From an uncultured Spongiibacteraceae bacterium (GTDB lineage Bacteria > Pseudomonadota > Gammaproteobacteria > Pseudomonadales > CAMLJR01): 8,333 nt of DNA. The position numbers and the translations under genes are program-made. Numbering within the stretch: the first letter of the stretch is position 1; the number at the start of each line of letters is the position of its first letter. The notes under the pieces were generated by a model. The model did not search any database. It had not been told where the DNA came from and saw only the letters and a program-made list of their open reading frames with translations. Below, piece by piece: positions 1-6,524 of the stretch. The stretch spans positions 1 through 8,333 of the forward strand of contig CAMLJR010000128.1 in assembly GCA_946480345.1 (NCBI GenBank), given 5' to 3'.

Positions 1-1
1 C

Positions 2-2152
2 GGCGAGCTGTTAGTCAAAACGCGCAACGTCATGCTCGGTTACTACAAGCGCCCGGAAGTCACCGCCGGTGTGTTCGATGCCGACGGCTACTACCGCACC
101 GGCGACATCATGGCCGAGATCGAGCCGGATCATCTGGTATACCTCGACCGTCGCAACAACGTACTGAAGCTCGCACAGGGTGAGTTCGTCGCCATCGCGC
201 GGCTGGAAGCATTGTTCACCAACGGCGATCCGCTGATTCGGCAGGCATTTTTGTACGGCACCAGCGAGCGCGCTTTTCTGCTCGGCGTATTCGTACCCAG
301 CGAGGATGCGCTGCGCCGACTCGGTATCGCCGACGATGCGGCGGCGATCAAGGCCGCATTGCGCGATGCGATCAACCAGGTCGCGCAGACCGAACAGCTG
401 AACGCGTATGAAATACCGCGCGATTTCATCGTTGAGCACGAGCCGTTCAGTGTCGAGAACGGCCTGCTCGCCGGTATCGGCAAATATCAGCGCCCGAAAT
501 TCAAGGAGCGCTATGCGCCGCGCCTGGAGCAGCTGTACGACGACATCGCGTCCACCCAGGCCGAAGAATTGCAGATATTGCGCCGCGAAGGGCGCAACGC
601 ACCGGTGCTGGAAACGCTGCGTCGCGCGCTGCAAGCTACGCTCGGCCTCGAAACGCTCGATCTGTCGACGCCGTGCAGCTTCGCCCAGCTCGGCGGCGAT
701 TCGCTGTCGGCGCTGTCGTGCTCGCTGCTGCTGCAGGATATCTACGAAATCGACGTGCCGGCATCGGTTATCAACAGCCCCTCCGGCACATTGCAGCAGC
801 TGGCTGAGTTCATCGAGCGCGGGCGCGAAAATGCCCATCGCCGCGCCAGCTTCGCTTCGGTGCATGGTCGCGGTGCCACCGAGATTCACGCCAGCGATCT
901 GACGCTCGATAAATTCATCGATGCCGATACGCTCGCCAACGCGCGCAAGGCGGCACCGCCGGCCGATGAGGTTCGCACCGTGCTGCTGACCGGAGCGAAC
1001 GGCTACCTCGGCCGCTTCCTGTGTCTCGAATGGCTTGAGCGCATGAGCGCCGTCGGCGGGCGCGTGATCTGTATCGCCCGCGGCCAGGATGCCACTGCGG
1101 CGTATAAGCGGATTGCCGCCGCCTTCGACAGCGGCGATGTCGAGCTGAAACAACACTTCGAACAACTCGCAGCGAAACATCTGGAAGTACTGGCCGGCGA
1201 TATCGGCGAGCCCGATCTGGGCCTCAGCTATGGCGACTGGCAGCGGCTCGCGACCAGTGTCGATGTGATCGTCCACCCCGCTGCCTTCGTCAACCATGTG
1301 CTGCCGTACCAGCAATTGTTCGGCGCGAATGTGGTCGGCACCGCCGAACTGATTCGACTGGCGATTACGCAACGGCTGAAGCCGATCCACAACGTATCGA
1401 CAGTCGCGGCGGCCATGCTGCCAGACGGCGTGATGGACGAGGAGGCCGATGTCCGCACGGTGACGCCGGTCCGCCGCCTTGGCGCGAGCCATTACGCCGA
1501 TGGCTATGCGAACAGCAAATGGGCCGGCGAAGTATTGCTGCGCGACGCGCATGAGCGGTTTGGTCTGCCGGTGGCGGTATTCCGCTCGGACATGATCCTC
1601 GCGCACAGCCGGTTCAAGGGCCAGATCAACGTGCCCGATATGTTCACGCGCTGGCTGTTCAGCGTCGTTGTCACCGGCCTGGCGCCGCGCTCGTTCTATA
1701 CCGGCGATCTGGCGAAAGCGCATTACGATGGCCTGCCCGCCGATTTCAGCGCCAAGGCGATCGCGACACTGGGCGCGAGTGCACGCGAAGGCTATCGCAC
1801 TTACCATGTCGTCAATCCGCATGACGACGGCGTTTCGCTCGACCGCTTTGTCGATTGGGCAATCGCGGCCGGTTATCCGATCCGACGGATCGACGATTAC
1901 GCCGACTGGCTCGACCGTTTTAAAACCGCGCTGCGCGGGCTGCCAGAGAAACAACGGCAGCAATCGTCGCTGCCGTTGCTGCATCAATTGGCACAGCCGA
2001 TGCCGGCGGAATTCAGCTCCTTGATACCGGCTGCCCGCTTCCGCGAGGCGGTGCGTCAACTCGGCGTCGGCGCGCACAAAGACATTCCGCATTTGTCGGA
2101 TAGCTTCATTCGCAAATGCCTGTCCGACATCCACCATCTACACATGATCTGA
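2..2152 (+). CDS. car: Carboxylic acid reductase, 5'-truncated (C-terminal 716 residues)
   Basis: Reduces a carboxylic acid to the aldehyde using ATP and NADPH, through an acyl-adenylate and a carrier-bound thioester. The frame is open from the window edge, so the N-terminal part, roughly 450 residues by comparison with the usual ~1170, is missing. In the fragment, residues 1-180 are the end of the adenylation domain: GYYRTGD (A8 region), then LKLAQGEF, and the A10 lysine in GIGKYQRP (K161, codon 482-484). The carrier domain has LGGDSLSA with the phosphopantetheine serine at 234 (codon 701-703). The reductase domain starts with TGANGYLG near residue 330 and carries the Tyr-Lys pair YANSK (Y502, K506). 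The NRPS-type A-T-R order plus the KLAQGEF motif points to CAR rather than a fungal aminoadipate reductase. Activity needs a phosphopantetheinyl transferase, which is not in the window. Substrate (fatty or aromatic acid) cannot be read from this fragment. The alcohol dehydrogenase follows 9 bases later. Confidence 0.93.
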   Translation, partial: GELLVKTRNVMLGYYKRPEVTAGVFDADGYYRTGDIMAEIEPDHLVYLDRRNNVLKLAQGEFVAIARLEALFTNGDPLIRQAFLYGTSERAFLLGVFVPSEDALRRLGIADDAAAIKAALRDAINQVAQTEQLNAYEIPRDFIVEHEPFSVENGLLAGIGKYQRPKFKERYAPRLEQLYDDIASTQAEELQILRREGRNAPVLETLRRALQATLGLETLDLSTPCSFAQLGGDSLSALSCSLLLQDIYEIDVPASVINSPSGTLQQLAEFIERGRENAHRRASFASVHGRGATEIHASDLTLDKFIDADTLANARKAAPPADEVRTVLLTGANGYLGRFLCLEWLERMSAVGGRVICIARGQDATAAYKRIAAAFDSGDVELKQHFEQLAAKHLEVLAGDIGEPDLGLSYGDWQRLATSVDVIVHPAAFVNHVLPYQQLFGANVVGTAELIRLAITQRLKPIHNVSTVAAAMLPDGVMDEEADVRTVTPVRRLGASHYADGYANSKWAGEVLLRDAHERFGLPVAVFRSDMILAHSRFKGQINVPDMFTRWLFSVVVTGLAPRSFYTGDLAKAHYDGLPADFSAKAIATLGASAREGYRTYHVVNPHDDGVSLDRFVDWAIAAGYPIRRIDDYADWLDRFKTALRGLPEKQRQQSSLPLLHQLAQPMPAEFSSLIPAARFREAVRQLGVGAHKDIPHLSDSFIRKCLSDIHHLHMI

Positions 2153-2156
2153 GGAG
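2151..2156 (+). promoter_or_regulatory. Ribosome binding site of the alcohol dehydrogenase
   Basis: GAGGAG overlaps the TGA stop of the carboxylic acid reductase gene and lies 5 bases before the ATG at 2162. It fixes the start of the dehydrogenase and shows that the two genes are arranged for co-translation on one message. Confidence 0.8.
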
Positions 2157-2161
2157 ACAAC

Positions 2162-3220
2162 ATGACCCAACCCACTCGTGCCTATGCCGCCTTTGCCGCT
2201 GACCAGAAACTCGGCCCTTTTGAACTCGTGCGCCGCGATCTGCGCAGCGACGACGTCGCGATCGAGATTCTGTACTGCGGCGTCTGCCATTCGGATCTGC
2301 ACACCGTGCACAACGACTGGGGCTTCACGCACTACCCCATCGTGCCGGGCCATGAAATTGTCGGCCGCGTCACTGCGGTCGGCACCGACGTCACGCGCTT
2401 CAAAACCGGCGACATGGTCGGTGTCGGCTGCATGGTCGATGCGTGCGGCCATTGCGGACCCTGCAACCACGGCGAAGAACAATACTGCGCCGAATTCAAC
2501 ACGCCGACTTACGGCGGGATCGACCGCCGCGATGGCCAGCCAACACACGGCGGCTATTCGGAGCGCATCGTCGTGCGCGACAGCTTCGTGCTGCGCATTC
2601 CCGACAAACTCGACCCGAAAAGCGCCGCGCCGCTGCTGTGCGCCGGCATCACCACGTATTCACCGCTGCGGCACTGGAAGATTGGCGCCGGCCATAAAGT
2701 TGCGGTGGTCGGTCTCGGCGGCCTCGGTCACATGGCGCTAAAACTGGCGAAGGCGATGGGTGCAGAAGTCACGCTGTTCACGCGCAGCCCCGACAAGGAA
2801 CAAGAAGCACGCCGGCTCGGCGCCGATCAAGTGGTGCTATCGACCGATGCTGAGCAGATGAAAGCGGCGTTCGCCCGTTTCGATTTCATTATCGACACCG
2901 TGCCAACGGCGCACGATATGAATCCGTATCTATGGACGCTGAAAATCGACGGCACGCTGGTGCTGCTCGGCCTGATTGGCAACATCGAGCCGACCGTACA
3001 TACGCTGCCGCTCGTATTCGGCCGTCGTCAGATCGCCGGCTCGCTGATCGGTGGCATCGCTGAAACGCAGGAAATGCTCGATTTCTGCGCCGAACACGGC
3101 ATCACCTGCGATGTGGAAATGATCGATATGGAGTACATCAACACCGCATACGAGCGCATGTTGAAAAGCGATGTGCATTACCGCTTCGTGATCGATCTGG
3201 CTTCGCTGAAGAATCGATAG
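2162..3220 (+). CDS. Zinc-dependent NADP(H) alcohol dehydrogenase / aldehyde reductase (YahK/CAD type)
   Basis: A 352-residue cytosolic medium-chain dehydrogenase that most likely reduces aldehydes to primary alcohols. The catalytic zinc ligands are C42 (in CGVCHSD), H64-E65 (in PGHE) and C160. The structural zinc is held by C95, C98, C101 and C109. The Rossmann loop GLGGLG is at 184-189. The segment after the second strand (FTRSPDKE, 206-213) has small and basic residues rather than an acidic residue, which in this family goes with NADPH. The pattern CGVCHSDLH with HYPIVPGHE is typical of the cinnamyl-alcohol dehydrogenase / E. coli YahK-Ahr group, and the length matches. The start is set by a strong Shine-Dalgarno sequence 5 bases upstream. 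Being directly behind a carboxylic acid reductase, it is expected to remove the aldehyde that enzyme makes. The exact substrate is unknown; the family is promiscuous. Confidence 0.94.
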   Translation: MTQPTRAYAAFAADQKLGPFELVRRDLRSDDVAIEILYCGVCHSDLHTVHNDWGFTHYPIVPGHEIVGRVTAVGTDVTRFKTGDMVGVGCMVDACGHCGPCNHGEEQYCAEFNTPTYGGIDRRDGQPTHGGYSERIVVRDSFVLRIPDKLDPKSAAPLLCAGITTYSPLRHWKIGAGHKVAVVGLGGLGHMALKLAKAMGAEVTLFTRSPDKEQEARRLGADQVVLSTDAEQMKAAFARFDFIIDTVPTAHDMNPYLWTLKIDGTLVLLGLIGNIEPTVHTLPLVFGRRQIAGSLIGGIAETQEMLDFCAEHGITCDVEMIDMEYINTAYERMLKSDVHYRFVIDLASLKNR

Positions 3221-3252
3221 ATACAACGGCAATCGCCGCATTTTTACCGATA

Positions 3253-3280
3253 AAAAAAGGACAGCATGCTGTCCTTTTTT
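3253..3280. terminator. Bidirectional intrinsic terminator between convergent genes
   Basis: GGACAG-CATG-CTGTCC (3259-3274) forms a 6-bp GC-containing stem with a 4-base loop. It is flanked by seven A on the left and six T on the right, so the stem extends to 12 bp. Reading in either direction gives a hairpin followed by a run of U. It lies in the 94-base gap between the stop at 3220 (+) and the stop at 3315 (-), exactly where one shared terminator is expected. Confidence 0.92.
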
Positions 3281-3314
3281 ATTTGAGCAATTATTGATTC
3301 GGCGAAAATTTTAT

Positions 3315-4253
3315 TTAGGGATTCAGCGTCACTTTGATCGCGCCTGCGGCACGATTGCCGGCAATCGAGAATGCCTCTACGGCCGCATCGATCGGCATAC
3401 GGTGCGTGATCAGTGCTTTCGCGATATTCGGATTCTTCGCCATCGCCGCAGCTGCGACATCGACGTCGCGCACCAGGCCCTGACGCGCCTGCGCCATCGA
3501 CGACAGAATGCGGATTTCCTTCATCATGATTTCGTTGGCAGGCAGATTGAGGCCGCCCCAGTAGGTCGCCAACAGCAGAATGGTGCCACCGGGTTTGCAC
3601 AGATTCACCGATTGCAGCATCGAGGCATCGGTACCGGCGCAGTCGATCACCACGTCGCAATTACCGGCGCCTTCGAGCTTCGCCCCGAGCACTTCGCCTG
3701 CACGCTTCTGCACATCGTGACGAGCATAGAGATGCACATGCTCGGTGGCAGCCTTGGCAATCGCCACTGCACAAAGACCGATGGTGCCGCCGCCGATAAT
3801 TGCGACCCGATGGCGATCGGTGAGATTGCACATGGCAATGCCGCGCACCGCCACCGACAGCGGCTCGACCAGACACGCATCCTGCACTGCAACCACTGAA
3901 GGCAGCGGCACCAGATTATGTGCCGGTACGATCAATTCCTCGGCCATACCGCCATCGCGCCCGACGCCAATCACCGCCGACGAACCGCGCTCGCACATGT
4001 TGTACGCGCCGGTCACGCACTGTGCGCAATGGCCGCAATACAGGGTGGGTTCAATCGCCACCGGTGTACCGTCGTCGGTGATGCCGGAGACTTCGTGGCC
4101 GAGCGTGAATGGAATCGGAAAACCCATCGACATGAAGTGCAGATCGGAACCGCAGATTCCCGCCGAAACAACCTTCACGCGGACGCCTTCGCCGGACGGC
4201 GCTGCAACATTGGAAACACACACGCTGTGATCTTTCAGGCGAACTGCTTTCAT
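3315..4253 (-). CDS. Zinc-dependent medium-chain dehydrogenase, sorbitol/threonine dehydrogenase-like
   Basis: A 312-residue cytosolic NAD(P)-dependent polyol/alcohol dehydrogenase-like protein. The catalytic zinc region shows C34 in CGSDLH, H53-E54 in LGHE, and E130 in CLVEPLSVAVRG, the EPL signature of the sorbitol/threonine/L-idonate dehydrogenase branch. The structural zinc cysteines are C73, C76, C79 and C87. The nucleotide-binding loop GGGTIG is at 154-159. It is shorter than the usual ~340-350 residues, mostly because the N-terminal domain is compact: the Gly-His-Glu motif is near residue 53 rather than ~65. All ligands remain, so it is probably active. It has its own upstream region of 153 bases, so it may be transcribed separately from the VOC gene or by readthrough. 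The oxidised substrate cannot be deduced. It belongs to a different subfamily from the dehydrogenase at 2162, so this is not a recent duplication. Confidence 0.9.
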   Translation of the reverse strand: MKAVRLKDHSVCVSNVAAPSGEGVRVKVVSAGICGSDLHFMSMGFPIPFTLGHEVSGITDDGTPVAIEPTLYCGHCAQCVTGAYNMCERGSSAVIGVGRDGGMAEELIVPAHNLVPLPSVVAVQDACLVEPLSVAVRGIAMCNLTDRHRVAIIGGGTIGLCAVAIAKAATEHVHLYARHDVQKRAGEVLGAKLEGAGNCDVVIDCAGTDASMLQSVNLCKPGGTILLLATYWGGLNLPANEIMMKEIRILSSMAQARQGLVRDVDVAAAAMAKNPNIAKALITHRMPIDAAVEAFSIAGNRAAGAIKVTLNP

Positions 4254-4260
4254 GATTTCT

Positions 4261-4266
4261 ACCTCT
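4261..4266 (-). promoter_or_regulatory. Ribosome binding site of the minus-strand dehydrogenase
   Basis: On the minus strand AGAGGT lies 7 bases before the ATG at 4253-4251. It supports this start codon over upstream alternatives. Confidence 0.7.
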
Positions 4267-4363
4267 TATCGATGGAATAGGTCGAGAAAATAAGGCCGGT
4301 ATTCTGCACGCTTGACGGCATTTTGTCCGCAAAACTCTGCGCGCGGATACCCGCCATTTGGAT

Positions 4364-4409
4364 TAAGGAACCTCTGAAAAACGGGGCGAGCGTCGGAAAT
4401 TGTTCCTTA
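4364..4409. repeat. 46-base element with perfect 8-base inverted ends
   Basis: TAAGGAAC (4364-4371) and GTTCCTTA (4402-4409) are exact reverse complements separated by 30 bases. The right arm contains the TAA stop of the VOC gene. The interior includes CTCTGAAAAACG and a short GGAAATTGTTCC inner repeat. No run of U follows either arm, so it is a poor classical terminator. It could be a small dispersed repeat, a remnant of a transposable-element end, or a message-stabilising hairpin. Only one copy is visible in this window. Confidence 0.45.
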
Positions 4410-4841
4410 GCGGTCGCGCTGTTTCAGCTCGAATGCATTGCCAAACGGATCGCGTCCGTAAACGAATTGCCAGCGCCCCATACGCACCGGTTCGCTGAAA
4501 AACTCGACACCAGCTGCCAGCAGTCGCTCGTGCTCCGCATGAATATCGCGCACGTTAAAACACAGATGCGTGATGCCGTGATCCCATACCGGGCGTTGCG
4601 GATTCTGTATGGCGGGCCGCGGCGATTGATATTCGAATAATTCGATACGCGAATTACCGACGCGAAGCAGCGCCGATTTAGCCGCGGTATCTTTCTGCCC
4701 CAGCACGGAATCGCTCAGCTCGGTACCGGCACCCCAATCGCTGCGTACCTCGACACGAAAACCCAGCACATCGCAATAAAACGCGAGCGCCCGTTCAAGA
4801 TTCGGCACTGACAGCGCGGCGTGGTCGATGTCTTCAATCAT
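4407..4841 (-). CDS. VOC family protein (glyoxalase I / extradiol dioxygenase fold)
   Basis: A 144-residue single-unit vicinal oxygen chelate protein with two beta-alpha-beta-beta-beta halves. The first half begins IDHAALSVPNLERALAFY and the second HGITHLCFNVRDI. The four expected metal-ligand positions are occupied: H7, E67 (in IELFEY), H92 (in THLCF) and E138 (in DPFGNAFEL). This is the His/Glu/His/Glu pattern of glyoxalase I-like and methylmalonyl-CoA epimerase-like members. Such proteins bind a divalent metal and act on glutathione- or CoA-linked or small aromatic substrates, so the exact reaction is open. The start ATG has no clear Shine-Dalgarno sequence, so a leaderless or weakly translated message is possible. 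The gene is divergent from the ABC operon on its right. Confidence 0.88.
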   Translation of the reverse strand: MIEDIDHAALSVPNLERALAFYCDVLGFRVEVRSDWGAGTELSDSVLGQKDTAAKSALLRVGNSRIELFEYQSPRPAIQNPQRPVWDHGITHLCFNVRDIHAEHERLLAAGVEFFSEPVRMGRWQFVYGRDPFGNAFELKQRDR

Positions 4842-4844
4842 TGG

Positions 4845-4874
4845 CTAATACCCGGTAAACAATGCTCGATTCAA
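4845..4874 (-). promoter_or_regulatory. Possible sigma70-type promoter of the VOC gene
   Basis: On the minus strand TTGAAT (4874-4869) and TATTAG (4850-4845) are separated by 18 bases. Transcription would start at or next to the ATG at 4841, which agrees with the missing Shine-Dalgarno sequence. The matches to consensus are moderate, and a chance occurrence cannot be excluded. Confidence 0.25.
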
Positions 4875-4889
4875 ACGAAAACGCATTGT
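4859..4889. promoter_or_regulatory. Inverted repeat in the divergent intergenic region, possible operator
   Basis: ACAATGC (4859-4865) and GCATTGT (4883-4889) are exact reverse complements whose centres are 24 bases, about two helical turns, apart. The repeat sits in the 118-base gap between the divergent VOC gene and ABC operon and spans the candidate -35 box of the VOC gene. A dimeric regulator could use it, but no regulator gene is present here. Confidence 0.35.
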
Positions 4890-4959
4890 GCCGTATGCGC
4901 TGTTGCCTCGCACACACTTGTCGCCGAGAATTGCCGGTCACTTCAACCAAAGCGCGCCC

Positions 4960-5751
4960 ATGACCGACTTCGCCATTCGCATTAATCATTTGCGCAAAAA
5001 TTTCGCGATGCAGCGCGACATAATCCGCGATTTGTCGTTTGCGTTACCGGCGGGCGCAAGCCTGTCGCTGCTGGGTCCATCGGGCTGCGGCAAAACCACG
5101 TTGCTGCGTTTGATCATGGGACTCGAACAACCGAGCGCCGGCAGCATCGAAATCGATCCGCCGCTGCGAGCGCAGATGACTTATGTGTTCCAGGAACCAC
5201 GCCTTGTGCCGTGGCGCACCGCGCTCGAAAACGTGTTATTGCCGCTCGAATTACAGAGTGAAAAAAATAGCGGCGCAACGCAGCATGCAATCGAGCTGTT
5301 ACACAAACTCGGCCTCGGCGAACGCTTGCATCATTTCCCGCATGAACTGAGCGGCGGCATGCAAATGCGCACCGCCCTCGCGCGCGCGCTGGTGACAAAG
5401 CCGCGCTTATTGCTGCTCGACGAACCCTTCGCTGCACTCGACGAACGCACACGGTTTCGCTTGCAGGATTTATTGCTCGAACTGAAATCCACGCTGTCAC
5501 TGCAATATGTGTTCGTCACGCACTCGATTGCCGAAGCTGTTTATCTCGGCGATCAGGTGTTGTTGATGAATCGCAATGGAAACATCGACACAGTGCAATC
5601 GATAGAGTTCGGCGCGCGTAATCAGGACACCAAACTAAGCGCCGAATTTATTGGAATCGCAAAGCAGCTCTCGCAGCGCTTTTTTTCTATTGAAGCAGCT
5701 GAGATTGAAGCAGATGAAACTGAACAATCTGCTGCCGGACAAAACCTATGA
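4960..5751 (+). CDS. ABC importer ATPase, NitT/TauT class
   Basis: A 263-residue ATP-hydrolysing subunit that powers import at the inner face of the membrane. Residues from the chosen ATG: Walker A GPSGCGKTT at 39-47, Q-loop Q78 in FQEPRLVPW, signature LSGGM at 130-134, Walker B LLLLDEP from 150, D-loop ALDE, and switch histidine H188 in VTHS. FQEPRLVPW and THSIAEAVYLGD are typical of the nitrate/taurine/sulfonate/thiamine-precursor (SsuB/TauB/ThiZ) group. The tail after residue ~235 is acidic and has a 10-base direct repeat (5689-5698 and 5704-5713). The ATG at 4960 is preferred because homology starts there. An in-frame GTG at 4888 would add 24 residues of unlike composition, but neither start has a good Shine-Dalgarno sequence. 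It overlaps the permease gene by ATGA. Confidence 0.93.
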   Translation: MTDFAIRINHLRKNFAMQRDIIRDLSFALPAGASLSLLGPSGCGKTTLLRLIMGLEQPSAGSIEIDPPLRAQMTYVFQEPRLVPWRTALENVLLPLELQSEKNSGATQHAIELLHKLGLGERLHHFPHELSGGMQMRTALARALVTKPRLLLLDEPFAALDERTRFRLQDLLLELKSTLSLQYVFVTHSIAEAVYLGDQVLLMNRNGNIDTVQSIEFGARNQDTKLSAEFIGIAKQLSQRFFSIEAAEIEADETEQSAAGQNL

Positions 5752-6524
5752 CACGATTCGCGCTGACAAAGATACTGAGCGACAAATTACCGGCCTGGAT
5801 ATTTCTGCTGTTAGTGCTCGCGGCATGGCAATTGATCGTTGCCAAACAATGGGTGCCGAATTATTTATTGCCTTCGCCACGCGATATTTTGATCGCGACA
5901 CACGATAACTGGCGCGACATCGTTGCAGCGCTGCAATCGACGACCTTATCGATCGGCTGGGGACTCGGCATGAGTTTCACTATTGGCGTCACGATGGCGG
6001 TGTTGTTTTTTTCGATTCCGTTGCTGCGCAAAGCCGTACTGCCTTTCTGTATTTTTTTTCAGACGGTGCCGATCATTGCGATTGCGCCGTTGTTAGTGAT
6101 CTGGTTCGGTTTCGGCCAACCGACCGTGAAAGCATCGGCATTTATCGTCTCGCTATTTCCGATTCTGGCGAATACATTAACGGGATTGCAGCAAACCGAC
6201 CCGTTGCTTAAAGAAGTGTTTCAGCTGTATCGACCGTCGCGCCGGAAAATGATTTTTAAATTGCAGATTCCCTCCGCGCTTCCCTACATTCTGACTGGCC
6301 TGCGGATTGCGGTCGGTCTATCGGTGATCGGTGCCATCGTCGGCGAATTTATCGCAGGCGGCGGTCTCGGCAGTTTGATCGACGCCGCGCGCACGCAACA
6401 ACGTGTCGATTTGGTTTTTAGCGGTGTACTGATGTCCAGCCTGCTTGCGTTAGCGTTGATTCTCGCGATCGATGCGATCAGCGCGCTCATCGCCCGTCGC
6501 CGGCCCTATTTGAGGAAATCGTAA
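5748..6524 (+). CDS. ABC importer permease, NitT/TauT class
   Basis: A 258-residue inner-membrane subunit of the BPD_transp_1 family that forms the transport channel as a dimer. About six hydrophobic segments are visible, roughly at residues 15-33, 66-88, 96-120, 128-146, 180-203 and 224-247. The cytoplasmic coupling loop (the EAA-loop region that contacts the ATPase) is at about 155-185, ending IPSALPYILTGLRIA, followed by GGGLGSLI. This arrangement matches SsuC/TauC/ThiX-like proteins. The start codon overlaps the stop of the ATPase gene (ATGA), and the stop shares an A with the next start (TAATG), so expression of the three parts should be coupled. The gene contains a T7 (6006-6012) and a T8 tract (6052-6059). 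Confidence 0.93.
   Translation: MTRFALTKILSDKLPAWIFLLLVLAAWQLIVAKQWVPNYLLPSPRDILIATHDNWRDIVAALQSTTLSIGWGLGMSFTIGVTMAVLFFSIPLLRKAVLPFCIFFQTVPIIAIAPLLVIWFGFGQPTVKASAFIVSLFPILANTLTGLQQTDPLLKEVFQLYRPSRRKMIFKLQIPSALPYILTGLRIAVGLSVIGAIVGEFIAGGGLGSLIDAARTQQRVDLVFSGVLMSSLLALALILAIDAISALIARRRPYLRKS
6512..6516 (+). promoter_or_regulatory. Ribosome binding site of the binding-protein gene
   Basis: GAGGA within the end of the permease gene lies 7 bases before the ATG at 6524. It supports that start and re-initiation at the overlapping TAATG. Confidence 0.65.

Noticed and set aside
11..2137. A 708-codon open frame on the minus strand, antisense to the carboxylic acid reductase gene
   Set aside because: It mirrors the reductase gene codon for codon, as high-GC third positions suppress antisense stops. 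It shows no recognisable domain, is rich in Arg, Gln and His, and the sense strand encodes clear conserved motifs.
2138..2548. A 136-codon minus-strand open frame opposite the start of the alcohol dehydrogenase
   Set aside because: It is a shadow of the real gene, with no domain, and it overlaps the zinc-binding region of the well-supported dehydrogenase.
3294..3899. A 201-codon plus-strand open frame opposite the minus-strand dehydrogenase
   Set aside because: It is low in recognisable features and His/Arg-rich. The other strand encodes both zinc sites and a Rossmann motif with a good ribosome binding site.
2162..4253. The two zinc dehydrogenases as a duplicated pair
   Set aside because: They belong to different subfamilies (CAD/YahK type versus sorbitol/threonine type with EPL motif), face each other, and differ in length and motif spacing.
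4842..4959. A thiamin pyrophosphate or FMN riboswitch before the importer operon
   Set aside because: The 118-base gap is short and I could not find the conserved CTGAGA and ACCTGA-type elements or another riboswitch core.
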